Below, one piece after another: positions 54,339 through 62,677 of a stretch of 64,000 bases of DNA. Numbering within the stretch: the stretch's first letter is position 1; every line of letters starts with the position of its first letter. The stretch is from Rhizobium sullae. GTDB lineage: Bacteria > Pseudomonadota > Alphaproteobacteria > Rhizobiales > Rhizobiaceae. The stretch covers positions 2,232,001 to 2,296,000 of the forward strand of contig NZ_CP104143.1 of the NCBI RefSeq assembly GCF_025200715.1, written 5' to 3'. The notes beneath the pieces were generated by a model. It made no database searches. It saw only the letters and a list, made by a program, of their open reading frames with translations, and was not told the origin of the DNA. A program made the translations under genes and the position numbers.

Positions 54339-55648
54339 GCGAGCGAGACTCGCCGTGTTTCCGCATCGATCACCAGCGCTGCGATGGCAGCGATGACCAG
54401 CAGCGCTGCAAACAGCCCGATGGCGACGCCGAGCCCCAGCGACACGACGAATGCCATCAGCGACGGTGCGGCAAGCCCGCCGAGCCGGGCCATTGCGCCT
54501 GCGGCTCCCATCCCGGTGGCGCGCGATCCCGTCGGGTAAAGCTCCGGCGTATAGGCGTAGAGCGCGCCCCAGGTACCGAGCAGCGCGAAACTCATGATCA
54601 GCAGCGATGCACCGATCAACGTATCGTCCGGCGAAAGCACGAAGAGCAGGCATCCCGCCGCCGAAAGCAGGCAGAAGCCGATCAGCGTCGGCCGCCGTCC
54701 CCACTTTTCGACGCCATAGGCAGCAAGCGCATAGCCCGGTATTTGGGCGAGCGCCACGAAGACGAGAAAGCCGTAGCCGCGCACGAAACCGAAGCCCTCG
54801 CCGGCAAGCCTGGCGGGCATCCAGGTGAACACGCCGTAATAGGACACCGAGACGAGGAACCATATCGCCAGGATCATCAGGCTACGGCGGCGAAGCGAGG
54901 CGGAGAAGATGCCCTCGGAAGCCGCATGCGTAACCGGCACAATCTGCTCGGCGGCGGCAAGCTGCGGCCTGCCGTTGCGCTTCAGCATGCGGTTGACGAT
55001 CGCCTTGGCTTCTTCCGCATGGCCGGTCCGCAACAGATAGAGCGGCGATTCCGGTACGAAGAAACGGAGCCCGATGCCAAGGATGGCAGGCAACGCCGTC
55101 ACGGCGAAGATGTAGCGCCACGCATCGGCAACGCCGGCGACGCTCGCAGCCCATGCGGCAAGCGCGACGATCAGCGTGCCGACCGCCCAGAAGCCTTCGA
55201 GCACGACGAGCCAGCGGCCGCGGTTCTTTGCCGGCAGGAACTCCGCCATCATCGCATAATCGACCGGCAACGTGCCGCCAACCGCCATCCCCGTCAGGAA
55301 ACGCAAAACGAGCAGGCTGGTGAAATCCGGCGCAAAGATCGAAAGCGTGCCGAACAAGGCATCGCAGCCGACCGTCAGGATCAGCACGGAGCGTCGACCC
55401 ACCTTGTCGGCAAGCCGACCGAAAACGACGGCCCCGATCAGCATGCCGAGGAAGAAAAGCGTGCCGGTCTGCAGCGCCTGCGGGACCGTCAGCTGGAACG
55501 TGGCGGCGATCGAAGCGGCCGTAAAGCCGACGGCGAGCACCTGCATGGCGTCGGCCGCCCATACAAGCCCAAAAATCGCCATCAGCCCCCGCTGAAAGGC
55601 GCCTGTCCCGGCGCGATTCAGCGCCTCGTCCATCGAAATTCCACTCAT
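54335..55648 (-). CDS. MFS transporter, metabolite-type
   Basis: 437 residues from ATG 55648 (MSGISMDEALNRAGTGAFQR). Twelve helices are predicted; VFGRLADKVGRRSVLILTVG is the MFS motif between helices 2 and 3 and PVDYAMMAEFLPAKNRGRWL the motif after helix 4. It resembles the sugar/aromatic-acid symporter branch. Substrate unknown. Confidence 0.9.
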   Translation of the reverse strand: MSGISMDEALNRAGTGAFQRGLMAIFGLVWAADAMQVLAVGFTAASIAATFQLTVPQALQTGTLFFLGMLIGAVVFGRLADKVGRRSVLILTVGCDALFGTLSIFAPDFTSLLVLRFLTGMAVGGTLPVDYAMMAEFLPAKNRGRWLVVLEGFWAVGTLIVALAAWAASVAGVADAWRYIFAVTALPAILGIGLRFFVPESPLYLLRTGHAEEAKAIVNRMLKRNGRPQLAAAEQIVPVTHAASEGIFSASLRRRSLMILAIWFLVSVSYYGVFTWMPARLAGEGFGFVRGYGFLVFVALAQIPGYALAAYGVEKWGRRPTLIGFCLLSAAGCLLFVLSPDDTLIGASLLIMSFALLGTWGALYAYTPELYPTGSRATGMGAAGAMARLGGLAAPSLMAFVVSLGLGVAIGLFAALLVIAAIAALVIDAETRRVSLA

Positions 55649-55721
55649 ATCGCCCTCCACCAAGCTGCCGAAATCTCGCGCCAAGTGAGGTTCCGGGGTA
55701 ATCAGCGATAGAACATATGAC

Positions 55722-56222
55722 CTATGCACGCCAGCCGATTATACCCTTGAGACGCTGATGCGCATTTTCGGCAATCGGAACGGCGAGAACGCGGGCGGGA
55801 TCGACCGGACCCGGAAAGGCGAGCGCGTTGTAGGCGACCCTCTCGAAGCCGAGCGGGCAATAGTAAGGCGGATCGCCGACGAGGATGACGGCCTCGGAGC
55901 CCTTGCTCCTTGCCGCCTCCACCGCGATCCGCACGAGTTCGCGCCCGATGCCCATATTCTTGTGCGATGGCCGGACAGCGAGCGGCCCGAGCAGGTGCCC
56001 CTTCACCTCGCCCGCCATGACCGGCGTCATTCTGACGGAAGCGATCGTTTCGCCATCATCGGTGCAGATGAAGGAGAGCGACAGATCGTGCGGTCCCTGT
56101 TCGCGGATGCGGGCCGCGGCACGCGTATGCCGGCCGGGGCCGAATGCTTCTTCGTTGATGTGTTCGATAGCCGCGTCGTGAGACGCATCCTCGGTGAGGT
56201 AGACCAGATCGTGCTTGTGCAT
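55722..56222 (-). CDS. GNAT-family N-acetyltransferase
   Basis: 166 residues of the YhbS-like branch: GPFAVRPSHKNMGIGRELV-type loop (LAVRPSHKNMGIGRELVRIA) and VILVGDPPYYCPLGFERVAY. It may act on small molecules or proteins. Start ATG 56222. Separate from the MFS gene by 73 bases. Confidence 0.85.
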   Translation of the reverse strand: MHKHDLVYLTEDASHDAAIEHINEEAFGPGRHTRAAARIREQGPHDLSLSFICTDDGETIASVRMTPVMAGEVKGHLLGPLAVRPSHKNMGIGRELVRIAVEAARSKGSEAVILVGDPPYYCPLGFERVAYNALAFPGPVDPARVLAVPIAENAHQRLKGIIGWRA

Positions 56223-56497
56223 GATGAGACAGAAACCGGATAGACGGAAGTGATGGATTCTCGAGCACGCCGTTCAGGCGTTCGGGAGCATCAGCGTCGT
56301 CGCAGGTTTCTGGTTGCGGGCATCAAGTCGGATCCTGAGAAAATGTGAAAAGGCCGATAGCAGGAAAAATTCCCCCCGTCCAACGCAAAATGCGGCCGTC
56401 GAAAAACTGCAGGACGCACTGTTCAGCGTTTGCACCCTGCAAAGAAGGGCCGCCTGCGATATGTTGCCGCCAACGACGAATTTGAAGGAAGCACACC

Positions 56498-57487
56498 ATG
56501 GGCATTCTGGTTGACGGCGTCTGGCAGGACGTCTGGTACGATACGAAGGAAACGAAGGGCCACTTCAAGCGCGCGGCCTCGCAGTTCCGCAACTGGATCA
56601 CGGCCGATGGAGAGGCCGGCCCGACAGGCATCGGCGGCTTCAAGGCCGAGGCGGACCGTTATCATCTCTATGTGTCGCTCGCCTGCCCCTGGGCACACCG
56701 TACGCTGATCTTTCGCAAGCTGAAGACACTTGAGAACATCATCTCCGTCTCCGTGGTCGATCCCCTGATGGCCGAGAACGGCTGGGAATTCAAATCCGGC
56801 GACGGCGCCACCGGCGATCATCTTTACGGAGCAAAGACCCTCTGGGAGATCTACGTGAAGGCCGACCCGCATTATTCCGGCCGCGTCACAGTTCCCGTGC
56901 TCTGGGACAAGAAGACCGGCACGATCGTCAACAATGAATCGGCCGAGATCATCCGCATGTTCAACAGCGCCTTCGACGGCCTGACGGAGTCGAAAATGGA
57001 TTTCTATCCCGTCGATCTTCGCGCCGATATCGATGCGCTGAACGCAATCGTCTACGACACTGTCAACAACGGCGTCTACAAGGCCGGTTTTGCAACGACG
57101 CAGGAGGCCTACGAAGAAAATGTCGTCAAGATTTTCGAAACGCTGGACATGCTGGACGAGCGCCTCGGCAAGACCCGCTACCTCTTCGGCGACCGGCTGA
57201 CGGAAGCGGACTGGCGCCTGTTCACGACGCTGGCGCGCTTCGATGCCGTCTATGTCGGCCACTTCAAATGCAACATCCGCCGCATCGAAGACTACAAGAA
57301 CCTTTCGGGCTACCTGCGCGATCTCTACCAGACGCCGGGCGTCAAGGAGACGGTGAACCTCCACCACATCAAGCAGCACTATTACCGCAGCCACAAGACG
57401 ATCAACCCGACGGGTGTGGTGCCGGTCGGACCGGCGCTCGACCTCGACGGCGCGCACGGGCGCGCCAAGCTTGCTGCTGCGGCCTGA
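56498..57487 (+). CDS. Glutathionyl-hydroquinone reductase (Xi-class GST)
   Basis: 329 residues of the YqjG/Ecm4 type. The catalytic Cys63 lies in SLACPWAHRTLIFRKLK. VVDPLMAENGWEF, HLYGAKTLWEIYVKADPHYS and NIRRIEDYKNLSGYLRDLY are typical of this class. It reduces glutathionyl-hydroquinones with glutathione. ATG 56498 follows GAAGGAAGCACACC. The ~270 bases before it are noncoding. Confidence 0.93.
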   Translation: MGILVDGVWQDVWYDTKETKGHFKRAASQFRNWITADGEAGPTGIGGFKAEADRYHLYVSLACPWAHRTLIFRKLKTLENIISVSVVDPLMAENGWEFKSGDGATGDHLYGAKTLWEIYVKADPHYSGRVTVPVLWDKKTGTIVNNESAEIIRMFNSAFDGLTESKMDFYPVDLRADIDALNAIVYDTVNNGVYKAGFATTQEAYEENVVKIFETLDMLDERLGKTRYLFGDRLTEADWRLFTTLARFDAVYVGHFKCNIRRIEDYKNLSGYLRDLYQTPGVKETVNLHHIKQHYYRSHKTINPTGVVPVGPALDLDGAHGRAKLAAAA

Positions 57488-57490
57488 ATC

Positions 57491-57970
57491 CTACCAGTAG
57501 TGAGCGGCGGGCTCTTCGCCACTCAGTTCGCGGAGCCTCCGCCTCGTCGCCGCGGTCGCACCCTCCGGCAGATCGTCGAGCGCGAAGAAACCGCATTCGA
57601 CGATCTCCATGTCCGGCTTGCGCGGCGCCGTCTGCTCGACCTCGGCACGATAGAAGACCACATGGTCGCGCCGGCTCGCCGATGCGTTGAAATAGACATG
57701 GAAGAGCTGCGGCCTGCCGATGATCCTGAGGTTGCCCTCCTCGCGCAGTTCCTTGATCAGAGCCTCTTCTGCCGTCTCGTTGCGCTCCAGCCCGCCGCCC
57801 GGCATATGCCAACCGGGAATATAGCTGTGACGCACCAGGAAAATCCGCCCCGACGAATCGAAGCAGGCGGCCCGCACACCCATCGTCATGCCGCGTGCGA
57901 GCGCGAAATAACCATGCACGATCCGCATCAGCAGCTTGGATTGCCAGGGCCTGATTTCCTTGGTCGTCAT
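57491..57970 (-). CDS. NUDIX hydrolase
   Basis: 159 residues. The NUDIX box GGGLERNETAEEALIKELRE-EGN departs from the consensus: Lys replaces the first Arg and Asn the second-last Gly, so activity is uncertain. Preceded by VRHSYIPGWHMP. It is convergent with the GST gene (three-base gap). Confidence 0.85.
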   Translation of the reverse strand: MTTKEIRPWQSKLLMRIVHGYFALARGMTMGVRAACFDSSGRIFLVRHSYIPGWHMPGGGLERNETAEEALIKELREEGNLRIIGRPQLFHVYFNASASRRDHVVFYRAEVEQTAPRKPDMEIVECGFFALDDLPEGATAATRRRLRELSGEEPAAHYW

Positions 57971-58041
57971 GGTTCTGTTTTCACTATTTCGTTCAATCGG
58001 ATGTGTTTGATTTGTAACTATCCTGGTCTATGTGTCGTAGC

Positions 58042-58950
58042 ATGTTCAAGCTCGCGCATATCTCGGATATCCACCTCGGTCCGCTTCCAAATCTTTCATT
58101 CCGCGAGCTTTTCTCGAAGCGCATCACCGGCTTTGTGAACTGGCATCGCCATAGGCGCAAGCATCTTTTCGGCGGCACGCTGGATCTGCTGTTGGACGAT
58201 ATCCGCGCGCGCCATGCGGACCACCTCGCGGTGACCGGCGACCTGGTGAACCTTGCAAGCGGCATCGAGATCCGCTCCGCCGCCGCCTGGCTGCGCGCGC
58301 TCGGAGAGCCAGCCGAAACCTCCGTGGTTCCCGGCAACCACGACGCCTATGTGCCGGGCGCTTACGAAAAATCCATGCGCGCCTGGTATGACTATGTGCG
58401 CGGCGATCTCGCCCCAGTTGAATGGGAGGAAGACAAGCACATCTTTCCCTATCTCCGCGTCCGCGGCAAAGTCGCGCTCGTCGGCTGCTCGACGGCCGTC
58501 GCCACGCCGCCTTTTGCCGCCAGCGGCTTCTTCAGCCAGCGGCAGGCCCGCGAGACCGTCAACATGCTGCGCGCGGCCGGCGAGGCAGGCCTCTTCCGCG
58601 TCGTCATGATCCATCATCCGCCGATCCGCGGCGCGACCGCCTTCTACAAGCGGATGATCGGCATCCGCCGCTTCGCCGCCGTCGTCTCGACCGGCGGGGC
58701 AGAACTAGTGCTCCACGGCCATACGCACCTCAATACGCTCCACTGGCTGCGCGGTCAGACCAGCCCCGTGCCTGTAGTCGGCATCGCCTCCGCCTCGCAG
58801 GGACCGGGCGGCCTGAAGCCCCGCGCCGCCTATAATCTCTTCAGCATCGACGGTTCGCCGGGCGCCTGGGAACTGCAGGGCGAGCGCTTCAGCTTGAACG
58901 ATATGGGTGACGGCGTCACGCCGGAAAGTGTCGATATTTTCAAGCTTTAG
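58042..58950 (+). CDS. Calcineurin-like metallophosphoesterase
   Basis: 302 residues from ATG 58042 (an upstream ATG at 58030 is possible). Metal ligands: HISDIHLG, TGDLVNLA, GNHDAYVPG, IHHPP and HGHTHLN, all present. The substrate is unknown; cyclic nucleotide or nucleotide-type phosphoesters are possible. Confidence 0.93.
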   Translation: MFKLAHISDIHLGPLPNLSFRELFSKRITGFVNWHRHRRKHLFGGTLDLLLDDIRARHADHLAVTGDLVNLASGIEIRSAAAWLRALGEPAETSVVPGNHDAYVPGAYEKSMRAWYDYVRGDLAPVEWEEDKHIFPYLRVRGKVALVGCSTAVATPPFAASGFFSQRQARETVNMLRAAGEAGLFRVVMIHHPPIRGATAFYKRMIGIRRFAAVVSTGGAELVLHGHTHLNTLHWLRGQTSPVPVVGIASASQGPGGLKPRAAYNLFSIDGSPGAWELQGERFSLNDMGDGVTPESVDIFKL

Positions 58951-59094
58951 ACAGGAAAGCGGAATCGGTTTCGCCGCCTCTTGAATCATTTTCTGAAGCC
59001 GTCACGATTTTCCGCTGCGCGATGCTTCTCCCCTTGGTATTTCCAAATCCCGCGGTACAATCCGGCCGCAACTGCCGCCGACCAGGAGCAATCC

Positions 59095-59655
59095 ATGCGC
59101 ACCGCAGCAAACCGCATCTGCCGTCTCATCCTCGCCTTCGGTCTTGCAGCCGGGCTCTCGGCACCGGCCTTCGCTGTCGGTGACGAAAGCGACGAGACCA
59201 AACCACCTCCGAAGACCGAAACCACCACGAAATGCGCCGACGGCAAGGTGTGGGACAAGAAGAAGAAGGAATGCGTCGCGCCGAAGAAGAGCAGCTTCAA
59301 CGACGATGACCTCTTCAAGGCTGCGCGCGAATTCGCCTATGCCGGCCAGTATGAGAACGCCATCACCGTCCTGAATCTCGCCAGGAATCAGAAGGATCCG
59401 CGCATCCTGAACTATCTCGGCTACGCAAACCGCAAGGCCGGCCGGACCGAGCTCGGAATGTCGTATTACCGCAAGGCGCTGCAGGCCGATGGGAACTACA
59501 TTCTCGCGCGGTCATATATGGGCCAAGCCCTGGTCGAAGAAGGAGACATCCAAGGCGCCCGCGTCCAGCTCGTCGAAATCCGCGACCGCGGCGGCGAGAA
59601 CACTTGGGCTTACCGGGCGCTATTGCAGAGCCTGAACGGCTACCGGACCTATTGA
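59095..59655 (+). CDS. Secreted TPR-repeat protein
   Basis: 186 residues from ATG 59095 with a signal peptide (RICRLILAFGLAAGLSAPAF-A). After a Lys-rich linker (CADGKVWDKKKKECVAPKK) come about three tetratricopeptide repeats (ILNYLGYANRKAGRTELGMS, LARSYMGQALVEEGDIQGA). Periplasmic, partner unknown. It lies 170 bases before the ECF sigma operon. Confidence 0.85.
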   Translation: MRTAANRICRLILAFGLAAGLSAPAFAVGDESDETKPPPKTETTTKCADGKVWDKKKKECVAPKKSSFNDDDLFKAAREFAYAGQYENAITVLNLARNQKDPRILNYLGYANRKAGRTELGMSYYRKALQADGNYILARSYMGQALVEEGDIQGARVQLVEIRDRGGENTWAYRALLQSLNGYRTY

Positions 59656-59823
59656 AACGGGAGCCGCGCCGGCGTCCAATAGAAAAACGTTTGGGAATTC
59701 TTCGGCCGCGCCGTCTTCTTCTTGCGCGGCAGTGCAAAATTGTTTCATAAAGGTCACTTCCACGATATAAAAAGCTTAGCCCACATTGGGTGCTTCGCCC
59801 GAACACATTCATGAAATGAGACT

Positions 59824-60330
59824 ATGCGTCAGCCTGTAACGACCATCGATATCCGACGCGACCTGGTGGGACTGCTCCCGCGGCTGCGGCGCTTCGCGAT
59901 GACGCTTGCCGGCGATGCAGCAGCTGCCGACGATCTGGTGCAGGCGGTCTGTCAGCGCGCGGTGGCGAAAAGCCACCAATGGAGCGGCGAAGGCAGGCTC
60001 GAAAGCTGGATTTACACGCTCGCCCGCCAGCAATGGAGCGACGATGGCCGCAAGCGCAAGGCGCGGCCGGCTTCAAAGGGCAACGTCACGGACATCCGCG
60101 ATGCCGTGCGCGACCGCGCAGCCGTCGCTGATACGGATGCCATACACCGCATGCTCGCCGAAATGCCCGAGGGCATTTCGAGCGTCTTCCTGCTCGTCGC
60201 TGTCGAAGGCCATACCTATCAGGAGGCCGCCGACATCATGGGCATATCGGCAGGCAGCGTGCCCGCGCAGCTTGCCGCGGCGCGGTTGCACTTCGCAAGC
60301 CTCGCCGACGACCATCCTCACAGGTACTGA
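59824..60330 (+). CDS. ECF sigma factor
   Basis: 168 residues with sigma-2 (AMTLAGDAAAADDLVQAVCQ, WIYTLARQQWSDDGRKRK) and sigma-4 (EGHTYQEAADIMGISAGSVP) domains. The next gene encodes a membrane anti-sigma factor, starting three bases after its stop, so a stress or envelope signal probably frees it. Confidence 0.93.
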   Translation: MRQPVTTIDIRRDLVGLLPRLRRFAMTLAGDAAAADDLVQAVCQRAVAKSHQWSGEGRLESWIYTLARQQWSDDGRKRKARPASKGNVTDIRDAVRDRAAVADTDAIHRMLAEMPEGISSVFLLVAVEGHTYQEAADIMGISAGSVPAQLAAARLHFASLADDHPHRY

Positions 60331-60333
60331 ACC

Positions 60334-61179
60334 TTGCCCGATTTCAAGAAACTGACGCTTGACGCCCAGCTGACCGCCCTTCTCGACGGGGAAGCGACGC
60401 CGGAGCAGAAGCATGAGCTGGAACAGCGTCTCGCCACCGACGAAGGTGCACGCCGGCTTTACGACAAGTTGCGTCACGGCGCCGATTTCGGCCGCCACCG
60501 ACTGGACGATATTCTGAAAGAGCCGGTTCCGCTGGCGCTCGTGCGCTCGATCAAGAGCGTTCAGCCGCCCAAGGCGCCGATCGCCCCGAGAACCAGCCGC
60601 CCATCGATGAAGCTTGCGCCCAGCGGCACGCAGGCGCTGGCCGCGGCGATCATCCTTTTCATCGTCGGCTGCGGCATCGGCTATCTCGCCGGCGCAAGCC
60701 CCGGCGCTCCCACGGGCAATGGCACAACGCAAGCCGTGGATGACAACGCCGGCAGCAAGAACTGGCTGAACGACATCACCGCCTACCAGCGCCTGATGAT
60801 CCGCCAGCCACGGCATATCGTCGAGGTTCCCTCGACGCAGGCCGAGGAGATTTCCAACTGGCTGACGTCAACGGTCGGCGTCGCCTTCCGCGTGCCTGAC
60901 CTGTCCGCCGACGGCTGGACCTTTCAGGGCGCCCGTGTACTTCTTGGCGACGGAAAACCGGTCGGCCAGCTGGTCTATACGAGCGCTGATGGCGATCTCA
61001 TCTCGATCTGCTTCCGCAAGGATCCCCAGCCACCCGAGTCCGAGGACTTCAAGGAAACGATCAGAGACGAAATCGGCCTGATCACCTGGCACAATGCCGG
61101 CACATCCTACGTTCTGGCAGGCCCTTCCGCCGAAGCCTCGCTCAGCCAGATCGCCATGGAAGTCGCAACCGCGATCTGA
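60334..61179 (+). CDS. Membrane anti-sigma factor
   Basis: 281 residues from TTG 60334. N-terminal sigma-binding segment (LTALLDGEATPEQKHELEQR), one membrane helix near 100-125 (ALAAAIILFIVGCGIGYLAG), then a periplasmic domain of ~150 residues (YQRLMIRQPRHIVEVP, VLAGPSAEASLSQIAM). It should hold the ECF factor inactive at the membrane. Confidence 0.9.
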   Translation: MPDFKKLTLDAQLTALLDGEATPEQKHELEQRLATDEGARRLYDKLRHGADFGRHRLDDILKEPVPLALVRSIKSVQPPKAPIAPRTSRPSMKLAPSGTQALAAAIILFIVGCGIGYLAGASPGAPTGNGTTQAVDDNAGSKNWLNDITAYQRLMIRQPRHIVEVPSTQAEEISNWLTSTVGVAFRVPDLSADGWTFQGARVLLGDGKPVGQLVYTSADGDLISICFRKDPQPPESEDFKETIRDEIGLITWHNAGTSYVLAGPSAEASLSQIAMEVATAI

Positions 61180-61181
61180 GC

Positions 61182-62147
61182 TTACGGCACCAGCACGACC
61201 TTGCCGCTGACGCTCCGGTTTTCGATGGCGCGATGCGCGTCGGCAGCTTTGTCCAGCGGGAAACTTGCGCCCTCCGCGATAGTCAACGCGCCGGAGACAG
61301 CAAGTGAAAACAGCGTCGAGAGATCGTCCGACAGCGTTTCGGATAATAGAGGCAGCAGGGCAAATCCCTTCAGCGACTGGTTCTTTTTGAACATGGCGTT
61401 GAGGTCGGTCGCCTCAAGCTGGAAGCGGCCCAGTGCGGCAAAGACAAGCTCTCCGCCCGGCGCAAGCGTTGCAAGAGAGGCACGCGTCACCTCGCCGCCA
61501 ATCGTATCATAGATCAGATCGACGGATGCCTGCTCACGGATGGTTTCCTGCCAGCCGTCGGCCGTATAGTCGATCGCCGAATCCGCGCCGAGCGCGCGCG
61601 CCAGCGATCTCTTCTTCGCGCTGCTGGCTGTCGCAATGACCGATCCTGCACCCTCGCGCTTCGCCAATTGCACTAGCAGCGACCCGACGCCACCGGCAGC
61701 AGCATGGACAAGAACGGCTTTGCCCCGCGGCGGCGCCTGGCGCACCATATGCAGCGCCGTCAGCCCTTGCACCATCAGCGATGCGGCCGCCTCGAAAGAC
61801 AATTGATCCGGGATCGGGATCACTGAGCTTCCTGGCACGGCGACGTACTCCGCGTAGCCCTCGCCCCGTCCAAGCGCAAAAAGCGGAACGGCGACGTGTG
61901 CACCGATGAGAGCGGCATCAGCTTCCTCGCCCACCGCCTCGACGATGCCTGCAACCTCGACACCCAGGATCATCGGCAATTCCGGCGTCACCTCATACCG
62001 GTCGGCACGCATCAGCACCTCGAAGAAATTGACACCCGCAGCACGGACACGAACAAGAAGCTCCCCTTCACGGGCCACCGGTTTCGGAACCTCGACAATT
62101 TTCAGGACCTCAGGCGGACCGAAATGGTTGAAGCGGACGGCTCTCAT
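61182..62147 (-). CDS. Quinone oxidoreductase/medium-chain reductase
   Basis: 321-residue NADPH-dependent MDR protein without zinc-binding Cys. MRAVRFNHFGPPEVLKIVEV, the cofactor loop VHAAAGGVGSLLVQLAKREG, and ALGADSAIDYTADGWQE. Divergent from the HxlR regulator gene at 62247, which probably controls it. Confidence 0.92.
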   Translation of the reverse strand: MRAVRFNHFGPPEVLKIVEVPKPVAREGELLVRVRAAGVNFFEVLMRADRYEVTPELPMILGVEVAGIVEAVGEEADAALIGAHVAVPLFALGRGEGYAEYVAVPGSSVIPIPDQLSFEAAASLMVQGLTALHMVRQAPPRGKAVLVHAAAGGVGSLLVQLAKREGAGSVIATASSAKKRSLARALGADSAIDYTADGWQETIREQASVDLIYDTIGGEVTRASLATLAPGGELVFAALGRFQLEATDLNAMFKKNQSLKGFALLPLLSETLSDDLSTLFSLAVSGALTIAEGASFPLDKAADAHRAIENRSVSGKVVLVP

Positions 62148-62246
62148 GGGCAGACCTCACGTTTGAATGGCGTGAGCAGCGCTTTACCAGTAAGCTTGGC
62201 GGCAGGAATACACACTCTTTCGTGCCATACCCACCAGGAAGTGACC

Positions 62247-62633
62247 ATGGCTGAACCCATCAAAAAACTGCCGAAATTGCCCGTCGAACGCGCCCTGAAG
62301 GTGATCGCGGGGCGCTGGAAGCCAATCATCCTCTATTACGTTATCAGCGGACCGAAGCGCCTCTCGAAGCTGAAACGCCTGATGCCGGAGATCACGCAGA
62401 AGGTGCTGATCCAACAGCTGCGCGAGATGGAAGAGCACGGTTTGGTGAGGCGCGAGGTCTTCGCCGAGGTTCCCGCACGCGTCGAATATACCGCGACGGA
62501 ACTTGGACTTGGGCTTGAGCCGGTGCTGCTGGCGCTCTGCCAATGGGGACAGCGCCATGCCGAAGCGCTGAACGAAGTCGCCGATATTGCCGACTGCATC
62601 GTCCGTCCGCGCGATGAAAATATCGCCGCTTGA
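62247..62633 (+). CDS. HxlR-family transcriptional regulator
   Basis: 128 residues, winged-helix DUF24 type: LPVERALKVIAGRWKPIILY, RLSKLKRLMPEITQKVLIQQ and LVRREVFAEVPARVEYTAT. The Cys that often precedes the PVERAL motif is absent, so a thiol switch at this position is unlikely. Probably regulates the divergent quinone oxidoreductase. Confidence 0.92.
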   Translation: MAEPIKKLPKLPVERALKVIAGRWKPIILYYVISGPKRLSKLKRLMPEITQKVLIQQLREMEEHGLVRREVFAEVPARVEYTATELGLGLEPVLLALCQWGQRHAEALNEVADIADCIVRPRDENIAA

Positions 62634-62644
62634 GCGGCGAAAAT

Positions 62645-62669
62645 GCGCAGCGGGCAGAACCCGCTGCGC
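62645..62669 (-). terminator. Hairpin terminator of leuA
   Basis: GCGCAGCGGG (62645-62654), loop CAGAA, CCCGCTGCGC (62660-62669): ten perfect pairs. On the minus strand it is followed by ATTTTCG, so it most likely ends leuA; it also lies just after hxlR. Confidence 0.75.
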
Positions 62670-62677
62670 GACGCCGA

